This document shows positions 28,127-36,563 of a stretch of 64,000 nucleotides of DNA, piece after piece. The position numbers and the translations under genes were made by a program. Origin of the DNA: Xanthomonas sacchari (GTDB lineage: Bacteria > Pseudomonadota > Gammaproteobacteria > Xanthomonadales > Xanthomonadaceae). The stretch covers positions 4,216,001-4,280,000 of the forward strand of contig NZ_CP132343.1 of NCBI RefSeq assembly GCF_040529065.1, in the 5' to 3' direction. Position 1 is the stretch's first letter. Each line of letters begins with the position of its first letter. The notes under the pieces were generated by a model, which did no database searches, had not been told where the DNA came from, and worked only from the letters and a program-made list of their open reading frames with translations.

Positions 28127-30738
28127 TTCCCCTGCGGGCCACCGCCCGCCTGCAGTTGCATGCCGGTTTCACCCTGCTCGATGCCGCCGCGCAGGTGCCG
28201 TGCTACGCGGGGCTGGGCATCAGCCACCTGTACCTGTCGCCGATCGGCACCGCGGTGCCCGGTTCCACCCACGGCTACGACGTCACCGACCCGCGCCAGG
28301 TCAATCCCGAGCTCGGCGGCGAGCCGGCGCTGCTGCACCTGTCCGAGCGGGCGCGCAGCCACGGCATGGGCCTGATCCTGGACATCGTGCCCAACCACAT
28401 GGCCACCCACCCGAGCAATCCGTGGTGGTGGGACGTGCTCACGCATGGCCGGCGCAGCCGTCATGCAGGCTGGTTCGACATCGACTGGCGCGCGCCCGGG
28501 CGCGACGGCAAGCTATGGTTGCCGGTGCTGGACCGCCCCTATGCGCAGGCGCTCAGCGAAGGCGCGCTGCAACTGCAGGTCGGCGAGGACGGCAGCGTGG
28601 TCCTGCTGCACCACGACCAGCGCTTCCCGATCCGCCTGGACGGTGCCATCGCCCAGGAACCGGCCAGCGCGCGCCCGGCCTGGGCGGCCCGGCTCAACGA
28701 CGCCGCGCGGCTGGGCGACGACGCCCTGCACCGGCTGATCGAACGCCAGTGCTATCGCCTGGCCTGGTGGCGGGTCGGCAACGACATGCTCAACTACCGC
28801 CGCTTCTTCGACATCACCTCGCTGGCGGCGTTGCGCGTGGAGCAGAACGACGTGTTCGCCGCGGTCCACGAGCTGCCGCTGCGGCTGGTCGCCGAGGGCC
28901 ATCTCGATGGCGTGCGGGTTGACCATGTCGATGGCCTGGCCGACCCCACCGGCTACGTGCAGCGGCTGCGCACGCAACTGGACCGCGCCGGCCGCCGCCG
29001 TGGCATCGCCCCGGGCGGCATCGCCCTGTACCTGGAAAAGATCCTGGCGCCGCACGAGCAGTTGCGCAGCGACTGGCCCTGCGACGGCACCACCGGCTAC
29101 GACTTCATGGACCAGGTCGCCGCGGTGCTGCACGACCCGGCCGGCGCCGAACCGCTGACCGCGCTGTGGCGGCGCTGGAGCGGGCGCAGCGGCGACTTCG
29201 GCCAGGAACAGCGCGCCGCGCGCGACGAGATCCTGCAGGGCTCGCTGCAGGCCGAGTTCGTGCGCACCGTGCAGGCGCTGGGCGCCGCCGCGCACCTGGA
29301 TCCGCTGACCCGCGAGTTCAGCCCGCAGATGCTGGCGCGCGGGCTGATGGCCTTGTTGCGGCACTTCGAGGTGTACCGCACCTATGCCGGACCCGATGGC
29401 CTGGACGACGACGACGCTGCGCGCCTGGCCCAGGCCGCGCAGCGTGCGCGTGCCGGCGCCGAGCCGCGGGTGTGCGCGGCGATCGATGCGATCGAGCGCT
29501 GGAGCCGCGATGGCCGCGGCACCGGCAAGGCGCAGGTGGCGCTGCGGCGGATTGTGCGCCGGCGCCTGGAGCAATTGTCTGCGCCGCTCAACGCCAAGTC
29601 GGTGGAGGACACCTCCTTCTACCGCCACGGCGTGCTGCTCTCGCGCAACGAGGTGGGCAGCGAGCCGGATGTGTTCGCGATGACGCCGGAGGCGTTCCAC
29701 GCGGCCAACGCCGTGCGCGCGCAGCGTTATCCGCGCGCGCTGCTGGCCACCGCCACCCACGACCACAAGCGTGGCGAAGACGTGCGCATGCGCCTGGCCG
29801 TGCTCAGCGCGCAGGCGCCGTGGTGGGAGGCGCAGGTGGCGCGGTTCCAGGCGCTGTCGGCCGACCTGCTGCCGGCCGGCAGCGCCGCGCCGCTTCCGGG
29901 CGACCTGCTGATGCTGTGGCAGATGCTGGTGGCGGCGTGGCCGCTGGAACTGGCGGTGGACGACGCCGACGGCCTGCGCGACTACGCCGAGCGCATCGGC
30001 GCCTGGCAGCTCAAGGCCGCGCGCGAAGCCAAGCTGCGCACCCACTGGACCTGGCCGGACGAAGACTACGAACGCAATGCGCGCGCCCTGCTCGACGCCG
30101 CGCTGCTGCAGCCGGCCGGTGCCGCGCTGCGCGAGGCGCTGGCGCAGGCGGCCGCGGCGCTGGCCCCGGCCGGCGCGCTCAACAGCCTGGTGCAGACCGC
30201 CCTGCGCCTGACCCTGCCCGGCGTGCCCGACCTGTACCAGGGCAGCGAAGGCTGGGATCTGTCGCTGGTGGATCCGGACAACCGCCGCCCGGTGGACTAC
30301 GCGCTGCGCCAGGCCTGGCTGGGCGACGCCACCGCAGCGGACGCGCTGCTGCAGGACTGGCACAGCGGCCACGTCAAGGCCTGGCTGACCGCGCAGCTGC
30401 TGCAGCTGCGGCGCGCGCATCCGGCGCTGTTCGCCCACGGCAGCTACACGCCGCTGCAGGCGCAGGGCGCACAGGCGCCGCACGTGCTCGGCTTCGTGCG
30501 CGAGCACGAGGGCACCTCGCTGGTGGTAGTGGTGCCGCGGCTGAGTGCGGCCGCGCAGGCGCTGCGCCCGGACGCGCCGCTGCGGCCGCAACTGGACTGG
30601 CGTGACACGGTTCTGACACTGCCGCAGGCACAGTATCGCCCGGTGCTGGCCAGTGCTACCGTCGACGCCACGTCGGCCGTTCCGGTGTCGGCCCTGTTTG
30701 CCGAATTTCCGATCGCCGTGCTGGTCGCCTCCCCCTGA
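28117..30738 (+). CDS. treY: Maltooligosyl trehalose synthase (GH13)
   Basis: An 873-residue enzyme that converts the reducing-end alpha-1,4 bond of maltodextrins to the alpha,alpha-1,1 bond of trehalose. Signatures are ATARLQLHAGFTLLDAAA, THGYDVTDP, ILDIVPNHMATH, the nucleophile region DGVRVDHVDGLADP, YLEKIL, and ATHDHKRGEDVRMRLAVLS, which is diagnostic for TreY. Start 28117 has AAGGAG 7 nt upstream and overlaps malQ by 10 bp. With TreZ it forms the TreYZ trehalose pathway. Confidence 0.95.
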   Translation: MRMIPLRATARLQLHAGFTLLDAAAQVPCYAGLGISHLYLSPIGTAVPGSTHGYDVTDPRQVNPELGGEPALLHLSERARSHGMGLILDIVPNHMATHPSNPWWWDVLTHGRRSRHAGWFDIDWRAPGRDGKLWLPVLDRPYAQALSEGALQLQVGEDGSVVLLHHDQRFPIRLDGAIAQEPASARPAWAARLNDAARLGDDALHRLIERQCYRLAWWRVGNDMLNYRRFFDITSLAALRVEQNDVFAAVHELPLRLVAEGHLDGVRVDHVDGLADPTGYVQRLRTQLDRAGRRRGIAPGGIALYLEKILAPHEQLRSDWPCDGTTGYDFMDQVAAVLHDPAGAEPLTALWRRWSGRSGDFGQEQRAARDEILQGSLQAEFVRTVQALGAAAHLDPLTREFSPQMLARGLMALLRHFEVYRTYAGPDGLDDDDAARLAQAAQRARAGAEPRVCAAIDAIERWSRDGRGTGKAQVALRRIVRRRLEQLSAPLNAKSVEDTSFYRHGVLLSRNEVGSEPDVFAMTPEAFHAANAVRAQRYPRALLATATHDHKRGEDVRMRLAVLSAQAPWWEAQVARFQALSADLLPAGSAAPLPGDLLMLWQMLVAAWPLELAVDDADGLRDYAERIGAWQLKAAREAKLRTHWTWPDEDYERNARALLDAALLQPAGAALREALAQAAAALAPAGALNSLVQTALRLTLPGVPDLYQGSEGWDLSLVDPDNRRPVDYALRQAWLGDATAADALLQDWHSGHVKAWLTAQLLQLRRAHPALFAHGSYTPLQAQGAQAPHVLGFVREHEGTSLVVVVPRLSAAAQALRPDAPLRPQLDWRDTVLTLPQAQYRPVLASATVDATSAVPVSALFAEFPIAVLVASP

Positions 30739-30752
30739 TCCCGCAAGAAGCC

Positions 30753-30959
30753 ATGGACGCAGAAACACGCCAACGCCGCATCCGCCAACTCGCACACGAA
30801 ATCTGGGAAGCCGAAGGGCGACCCGACGGCCACGCCGCCCGCCACTGGGCCATGGCCGAGCGCCTGGTGGCCGCGGAAGCGGCCGCCGAGGCCGACGACG
30901 AAGCGCTGCCGCCGCCGGCACCGCGGCGCAGCGCCGGCAACGGCAGCACTTCTTCCTAA
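30753..30959 (+). CDS. DUF2934 small protein
   Basis: A 68-residue protein whose first half, RIRQLAHEIWEAEGRPDGHAARHWAMAERLV, matches the DUF2934 pattern (IRxxAYxxWExxGxPxGxxxxHWxxAExEL). The remainder is an acidic and Pro-rich tail. DUF2934 genes often sit beside glgX/treX-type genes, but no function is known. It lies 14 bp after treY and 9 bp before glgX, in phase with the operon, so cotranslation with the debranching enzyme is likely. Confidence 0.85.
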   Translation: MDAETRQRRIRQLAHEIWEAEGRPDGHAARHWAMAERLVAAEAAAEADDEALPPPAPRRSAGNGSTSS

Positions 30960-30968
30960 GGATCCTTC

Positions 30969-33134
30969 ATGCCCGTGCGCAAGCTCACCCGCCGTTCGCG
31001 TATCCGCGAGGGCCTGCCGTATCCGCTGGGCGCCACCTGGGACGGCCTGGGGGTGAACTTCGCCCTGTACTCGGCGCACGCCACCAAGGTGGAGTTGTGC
31101 CTGTTCGACGATCGCGGCCGCGAGATCGAACGCATCGCCCTGCCCGAGTACACCGACGAGATCTGGCACGGCTACCTGCCCGACGCGCGCCCGGGCCAGC
31201 TCTACGGCTACCGCGTGTACGGTCCGTACGCGCCCGATGCCGGACATCGCTTCAATCCCAACAAGCTGCTGCTCGATCCCTACGCCAAGCAACTGGTCGG
31301 CGAATTGAAATGGGCGCCGGCCCTGTTCGGCTACACCATCGGCCACAAGGATGCCGACCTCAGCTTCGACCGCCGCGACAGCGCCGCCTACATGCCCAAG
31401 TGCGCGGTGATCGATCCGGCCTTCACCTGGGGCAAGGACCAACGCCCGCAGACGCCGTGGGACAGCACGGTGATCTACGAGACCCACCTGCGCGGCACCA
31501 CCATGCGCCACCCGTCCGTGCCCGAGGCCTGGCGCGGCACCTTCTCCGGGCTGAAGGTGGACGAGGTGGTCGAGCACATCAAGCGCCTGGGCATGACCGC
31601 GGTGGAGCTGCTGCCGGTGCACGCCTTCGTCGACGACGAATATCTGCTCAAGCAGGGCCTGCGCAATTACTGGGGCTACAACACCATCGGCTTCTTCGCC
31701 CCGCACCCGCGCTACATGGCCACGCGCACCGTGTCCGAGTTCAAGCAGATGGTGGCGCGGCTGCACAGCGCCGGGCTGGAAGTGATCCTGGACGTGGTCT
31801 ACAACCACACCGCCGAAGGCAACGAACTGGGGCCGACGCTCTCGTTCAAGGGCATCGACAACGCCAGCTACTACCGCCTGGCCGAGGACCGCCGCTTCTA
31901 CATCAACGACACCGGCACCGGGAACACCTTCGACCTGACCAACGCCGGCGCGCTGCGCATGGTCAACGACTCGCTGCGCTACTGGGTGTCGGAGATGCAC
32001 GTGGACGGGTTCCGCTTCGACCTGGCCACCATCCTCGGCCGCGAGCACCACGGCTTCGATCCCAAGGGCGGCTTCCTCGACGCCTGCCGCCAGGACCCGC
32101 TGCTGAGCCAGGTCAAGCTGATCGCCGAGCCGTGGGACGTCGGCCCCGGCGGCTACCAGGTCGGCGGCTTCCCGCCGGGCTGGTCGGAGTGGAACGACAA
32201 GTTCCGCGACAACGTGCGCGCGTTCTGGCGCGGCGACGAAGGCCAGCTGGCCGAACTGGCCACGCGCCTGACCGGCTCGGCCGACCTGTTCAATCATCGC
32301 GGTCGCCGCCCGACCGCCTCGGTCAACTTCGTCACCGCGCACGACGGCTTCACCCTGCACGACCTGGTCAGCTATTCCCACAAGCACAACGAAGCCAACG
32401 GCGAGCACAACCGCGACGGCTCGGACAACAACATTTCCGCCAACTACGGCGTGGAAGGCGAGACCGACGACGAGCAGATCAACGCCCTGCGCCTGCGGCA
32501 GATGCGCAACATGCTGGCCACCCTGCTGCTGTCGCAGGGCACGCCGATGCTGCTGGCCGGCGACGAGTTCGGCCGCAGTAAGGGCGGCAACAACAACACC
32601 TACTGCCAGGACAACGAACTGACCTGGCTGAACTGGGAAACCGGCCCACGCGCGCACCAGCTCAGCGCCTTCGTCTCGCGCTTGACCCACCTGCGCGCGC
32701 ACTACCCGCTGCTGCACCGCGCCCGCTTCTTCGACGGCGCCTACGACGAGGAACTGGGCATCAAGGACGTGACCTGGCTGGCCCCGGACGGCGAGGAGAT
32801 GACCGAGGCCTCCTGGCACGATCCGCACGCCCGCGCGCTGATGATGCGCCTGGACGGCCGCGCCCCGTCCAGCGGCCTGCGCCAGGCCGCCTCGAACGTG
32901 ACCCTGCTGATGATCGTCAACGGCGCGGTCGAGGACGTGCCGTTCACCCTGCCGCTGGTCGAAGGCGAACACTGGCGCGTGCTGATCGACACCGCCGAGC
33001 GCAACGGCGAACACGGCCTGCCCGGCGGTTCGCAATGGCACGGCCTCGGCCGCTCGCTGACCCTGCTGGCCGCCGAGCGCGACAGCAAGTCCAGCCCGGC
33101 GCATCACCGCAATGCGGATGCGCCGACGGCGTGA
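30969..33134 (+). CDS. glgX: Glycogen debranching enzyme GlgX/TreX (GH13, isoamylase type)
   Basis: A 721-residue enzyme that hydrolyses alpha-1,6 branches. The CBM48 domain (GLGVNFALYSAHATKVELCLFD) leads into the barrel: NYWGYNTIGFFAPHPRY, ILDVVYNHTAEGNELGPTLSFKG, nucleophile in VDGFRFDLATILGRE, acid/base in LIAEPWDVGPGGYQVG, FVTAHDGFTLHDLVSY. LAGDEFGRSKGGNNNTYCQDNE is characteristic. In this operon it should supply linear maltodextrins to MalQ and TreY/TreZ. It is the last gene; a strong hairpin follows 10 bp after the stop. Confidence 0.95.
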   Translation: MPVRKLTRRSRIREGLPYPLGATWDGLGVNFALYSAHATKVELCLFDDRGREIERIALPEYTDEIWHGYLPDARPGQLYGYRVYGPYAPDAGHRFNPNKLLLDPYAKQLVGELKWAPALFGYTIGHKDADLSFDRRDSAAYMPKCAVIDPAFTWGKDQRPQTPWDSTVIYETHLRGTTMRHPSVPEAWRGTFSGLKVDEVVEHIKRLGMTAVELLPVHAFVDDEYLLKQGLRNYWGYNTIGFFAPHPRYMATRTVSEFKQMVARLHSAGLEVILDVVYNHTAEGNELGPTLSFKGIDNASYYRLAEDRRFYINDTGTGNTFDLTNAGALRMVNDSLRYWVSEMHVDGFRFDLATILGREHHGFDPKGGFLDACRQDPLLSQVKLIAEPWDVGPGGYQVGGFPPGWSEWNDKFRDNVRAFWRGDEGQLAELATRLTGSADLFNHRGRRPTASVNFVTAHDGFTLHDLVSYSHKHNEANGEHNRDGSDNNISANYGVEGETDDEQINALRLRQMRNMLATLLLSQGTPMLLAGDEFGRSKGGNNNTYCQDNELTWLNWETGPRAHQLSAFVSRLTHLRAHYPLLHRARFFDGAYDEELGIKDVTWLAPDGEEMTEASWHDPHARALMMRLDGRAPSSGLRQAASNVTLLMIVNGAVEDVPFTLPLVEGEHWRVLIDTAERNGEHGLPGGSQWHGLGRSLTLLAAERDSKSSPAHHRNADAPTA

Positions 33135-33143
33135 GCTGATGGG

Positions 33144-33168
33144 AGCGCCCGGCGATCTGCCGGGCGCT
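33144..33168 (+). terminator. Hairpin at the end of the glg/tre operon
   Basis: AGCGCCCGGC, a 5-nt loop and GCCGGGCGCT make a perfect 10-bp GC-rich stem 10 bp after the glgX stop. There is no U-tract, so it may act as an mRNA 3'-end stabiliser or a rho-assisted terminator. Confidence 0.6.
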
Positions 33169-33174
33169 GCGGGT

Positions 33175-33235
33175 CCGCTCCTACAGAAGGCGGACGTTGC
33201 GAGCTGTCATCCGTAGGAGCGGTTTCAGCCGCGAC
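33175..33235. repeat. REP element with a partial partner
   Basis: A full forward copy (33213-33235, GTAGGAGCGGTTTCAGCCGC) is preceded by the tail CCGCTCCTAC (33175-33184) in reverse orientation. It lies between the convergent glgX and PEP-binding-domain genes. Confidence 0.65.
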
Positions 33236-33329
33236 CAGAGATCGATGGAACTCAGATACCGCCGTGCCGCGCAGCTGCCCACCGCAAGCAGCCGCACCGA
33301 TAACGCCTCCGGCAGCCACTGAGGGGGGT

Positions 33330-35312
33330 TCACTGACGCCCACCCCGCTCCACATACGGCCGCGACTGCAGGATCACCACCTCGTCGCCGACCACGGCCC
33401 ACTCGATGTCCTGGTCTGCGCCGCCCAGCGCCTGCTTGGTCATCGCGCCGACCCTGGCCAATCGCGCGATGAGGGCATCGGTCAGCACCTGCCGGGTGCC
33501 GACGATCGGCACCTCGCGGACGCCGCCGGCGGCATTGGCCACGAGCTGGGTGTCCTCGGCCGAGCGGCTCAGCACCTGCACCGCCTTTGACCAGCTCGAA
33601 TACATCACCTGTTCGGCCTGGCGCTTGCCCTCGACCACGCGGATACCGAGGCCGCGCTTGGCCGAAATATAGGTGACATGACGGCGCGCGGCATCGAACG
33701 GGTCGCGGGTGATCATCACCCCGGAGCTGTCGGACGGGGCGGCCAACTGCACCAGCACTGCCATGGCCACCGCGTCCTGCGGCAGGCCGGCGGCGGCGCG
33801 CGCTTCGTAGGCCTCGAAGTTGTACACCGACGCCCATACCGTCTGCACCGCCTTGGCCAATGCATCGGCGCGGGTGACGTTGGGCACGGTGGTGTACAGG
33901 CCGGCGCCGCTGAAGCCGGGCAGATCCTCGGAGTTGGACGAGCTGCGCACGAACACACCGGCACCGCGCAGTTGTTCGCGCCACTGCGCCTCCAGCGCAC
34001 GCACGAAGGCGGGATCGGGCGTGGCGTCGGCGATCTCGGCACGCAGGGTCGCCAGCGCGGCGCGGCGCACGTCGGCGTCGGTGGCGAAGCTGGGGCGGCG
34101 CTGCAGGTCGCGCAGGCGCTGATCGACCTGCAGACGCTGCAGCGTCGCCTGATAGAACGCGAACGGAATGCAGAAGCCGTCCGGCACGCGCGCGGCCGGC
34201 GGCAACACCGCCTTCAACGTGCCGAGATTGGCCGCCTTGGTCCCGCAGATGCGGCTGTCGTGAGCGCGCAACGCCGCCAGCGGCTGGAGCGCGGCCACGC
34301 TCAGGTCGGGGCGCGGCAGCGCGCGTGACGCCGCGCGCGGGGCCGTGGACGACGTGGCTGCCGGCGGACCTGCAAGCGGCGTCACCCGGTAGTCGTTGTG
34401 GGTGACGTCCAGTTGCACCCAGCGCCCGTCGTACTGGCGCAGCGCCGCCTGCGCATCGCGCACGTACACGTTGGGAATGCCCCAGCCCTTGGCCAGCAGG
34501 TTGACGTGCGACAGCAGCGTGGACGGGCGCTGCGTGACCAGGCCCGCGACCGGCGCCAGCGCGATCGGCACCTCGTCCAGTACCGGAATGTCGCGCGGGG
34601 TCAGTGCACGGAATTGCGCATCCGACCGCACGATGCGCAGCCGTCCTTCGGCGTGGCCGGTGTTCAACGGCAGGAAGCGCTGCTCGCGCAGCAGCGCCTC
34701 CTGGGTCACGAAGGCCAGCCCGGCGGACTTGGCCACCTGTTCGTGCTGCGTGGAGTTGGTCTTGAACCGCAGCGTGTCGTAGAACGAGGCGCGCAAGGCG
34801 GCGTCGGTCTGCTGCAGCAGCGCCGCGGTGAGAAGATCGCCCTCCCAGAATTCGTAGGTATAGCCCGGCATATCCTGCTGCCAGCTCAGGGTGCCGAACA
34901 GGAAGCGTCGCTGCGGATCGCGGTACTGCGCCTTCAGCGCCGCCTTGCCCATGCGCGGCGCCAGGCGCTGGCGCACGAACTGCTCGTGCAGCGCGAAGCG
35001 CGGCGTGTTGAGGTAATAGACACGCCCGCCCTGCTGGCGGTCGATCACGAACAGCAGATGCGGCAGTTCCAGCGCAGTGCCGGCGTTGTAGACCCGCGCG
35101 AGTTGCAGAAACTGCGCGCGGCTCTCCAGGCGTGGCAGGGAATCGGGTCCCGTCGCCGGCTGCGCCACGACGTCGCGACCTGGGCGCTGCTCGTAGGCCG
35201 AGGGCTTGCGCGCGGTCTGCGCCAGCGCGGGCGCCGCGGCCCACAGCGACACGATGAAGAGAACCCACACCGAGAGGCGGGGCCAGACAAGCGGCGGACG
35301 GGCTCGATCCAT
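33330..35312 (-). CDS. Exported protein with a PEP/pyruvate-binding (PPDK N-terminal) ATP-grasp domain
   Basis: A 660-residue protein. Residues 1-32 form a signal peptide (LSVWVLFIVSLWAAAPALAQ). Residues ~50-330 are an unassigned domain. The C-terminal ~320 residues are the ATP-grasp domain of PEP synthase/PPDK: GTKAANLGTL, RVPDGFCIPF, VFVRSSSNSEDLPGFSGAGLY split across the nucleotide loop, ITRDPFDA and ADQDIEWAVVGDEVVILQSRPY. The swivelling histidine and PEP-binding TIM-barrel domains are absent. An exported ATP-dependent phosphotransferase fragment is unexpected because the periplasm lacks ATP; it may bind another ligand or be a degenerate binding domain. Confidence 0.85.
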   Translation of the reverse strand: MDRARPPLVWPRLSVWVLFIVSLWAAAPALAQTARKPSAYEQRPGRDVVAQPATGPDSLPRLESRAQFLQLARVYNAGTALELPHLLFVIDRQQGGRVYYLNTPRFALHEQFVRQRLAPRMGKAALKAQYRDPQRRFLFGTLSWQQDMPGYTYEFWEGDLLTAALLQQTDAALRASFYDTLRFKTNSTQHEQVAKSAGLAFVTQEALLREQRFLPLNTGHAEGRLRIVRSDAQFRALTPRDIPVLDEVPIALAPVAGLVTQRPSTLLSHVNLLAKGWGIPNVYVRDAQAALRQYDGRWVQLDVTHNDYRVTPLAGPPAATSSTAPRAASRALPRPDLSVAALQPLAALRAHDSRICGTKAANLGTLKAVLPPAARVPDGFCIPFAFYQATLQRLQVDQRLRDLQRRPSFATDADVRRAALATLRAEIADATPDPAFVRALEAQWREQLRGAGVFVRSSSNSEDLPGFSGAGLYTTVPNVTRADALAKAVQTVWASVYNFEAYEARAAAGLPQDAVAMAVLVQLAAPSDSSGVMITRDPFDAARRHVTYISAKRGLGIRVVEGKRQAEQVMYSSWSKAVQVLSRSAEDTQLVANAAGGVREVPIVGTRQVLTDALIARLARVGAMTKQALGGADQDIEWAVVGDEVVILQSRPYVERGGRQ

Positions 35313-35576
35313 GATGCCGGTTCGGGAGGGCGACGAGCGCGGATCATACGCCAGCGTCTGCACCTTGGCTGCGCGGCGACGTGCGGCTAGGCGCTTGGTG
35401 GCGGCATCAGCGTTGCAGACTGCAGGATGGCAGAGCGCGATGGCGCTCGTTCGCCGAATAGCTACCACGGACCGTCCTTCGGTATCGTTGGCCGACAGGA
35501 CGTTGTTGCAGTCGAATGCGGCCCGCCGCACGCGCTGCTTCGCGACCTGGCCCATCTCGTCCCCAAAGGAGTCCGC

Positions 35577-36560
35577 ATGCCGCTGTATCCCCTGTTCGCC
35601 GACCTGGCCGGGCGCCGTGTGCTGGTGGTGGGCGGTGGCGAGGTGGCGATGCGCAAGATCGAGGCGTTGCTGCACGCCGGTGCCGACGTGCTGGTGTACG
35701 CGCATGCGCTCAACCCCACCGTGGCGCAGTGGCTGGCGCAGGGCCGGCTGCAGCGCGCCGATGGCGCCTTCGACCCGCAGTGGCTGGACGCCGCCTGGCT
35801 GGTGGTGGCGGCCACCGACGACGATGCGTTCAACCGGCAACTGGCCGAACAGGCCGGGGCGCGGCGCAAGTGGGTCAACGTGGTCGACGACGCCGCGCTG
35901 TCGACGTTTCAGGTGCCGGCGATCATCGATCGCGACCCGCTGCTGATCGCGATCTCCTCCAGCGGCGCGGCGCCGATGCTGGCGCGGCGCCTGCGCGAGC
36001 GTTGGGAAACCGAACTGGACCATTCCTACGCCGAACTGGCGCAGTTGTTCGCGCGCCACCGCGCCGCGATCCGCGCGCATCTGCCGGACCTGCCGCAGCG
36101 CCGGCGCTGGTTCGAGCAGGTACTGGAGGGGCCGGTGCAGACGTTGCTGCAGAGCGGCCAGCGCGAGGCCGCCGAGCAGGCCTTCGCCGACAGCCTCAAC
36201 CGCAGCGACGACATACCGCGGCAAGGCAGCGTGTGGCTGGTCGGCACCGGCAACGGCGACCCCGGTGCGCTGACGCTGAAGGCGCTGCGCGCGCTCAACC
36301 AGGCGGATCTACTGCTGGTGGGTGCAGATGTCAGCGCGGCGGTGCTGAGCCTGGCGCGTCGCGATGCCAGCCGCCAGCCGCTGCCGGACGATCCAGCCGC
36401 GCATCTGGCGCTGCTGATCGAACGGGCGCACGCCGGGCAGCGCGTGGTCAGCCTGCTGCCGGGCGACGCGTTCCGGCAAGCGCCACACGCGGCGCTCGCA
36501 GCGCAGTTGGCCGCCGCCGGGATCGCCTGCGAGGTGGTACCCGGTGTCGCGCCGGGCTGA
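35577..36560 (+). CDS. cysG: CysG-like siroheme synthase with truncated methyltransferase domain
   Basis: A 327-residue protein. Residues 1-~205 are a complete precorrin-2 dehydrogenase/ferrochelatase module: VLVVGGGEVAMRKIEALLHAGA (NAD site), VVDDAALSTFQVPAIIDRDPLLIAISSSGAAPMLARRLRE and the helical dimerisation region. Residues ~218-327 match the first part of uroporphyrinogen-III methyltransferase (GSVWLVGTGNGDPGALTLKALRALNQAD) and jump to RVVSLLPGDAF...EVVPGVAPG, where the frame ends; the second SAM-binding subdomain is missing. It probably makes siroheme from precorrin-2 supplied by a separate SUMT. The start has AAAGGA 6-7 nt upstream. Confidence 0.85.
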   Translation: MPLYPLFADLAGRRVLVVGGGEVAMRKIEALLHAGADVLVYAHALNPTVAQWLAQGRLQRADGAFDPQWLDAAWLVVAATDDDAFNRQLAEQAGARRKWVNVVDDAALSTFQVPAIIDRDPLLIAISSSGAAPMLARRLRERWETELDHSYAELAQLFARHRAAIRAHLPDLPQRRRWFEQVLEGPVQTLLQSGQREAAEQAFADSLNRSDDIPRQGSVWLVGTGNGDPGALTLKALRALNQADLLLVGADVSAAVLSLARRDASRQPLPDDPAAHLALLIERAHAGQRVVSLLPGDAFRQAPHAALAAQLAAAGIACEVVPGVAPG

Positions 36561-36563
36561 GAA

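Noticed and set aside
28513-33107. Long minus-strand frames (802 and 887 codons) opposite treY and glgX
   Set aside because: Antisense shadows of complete GH13 enzymes.
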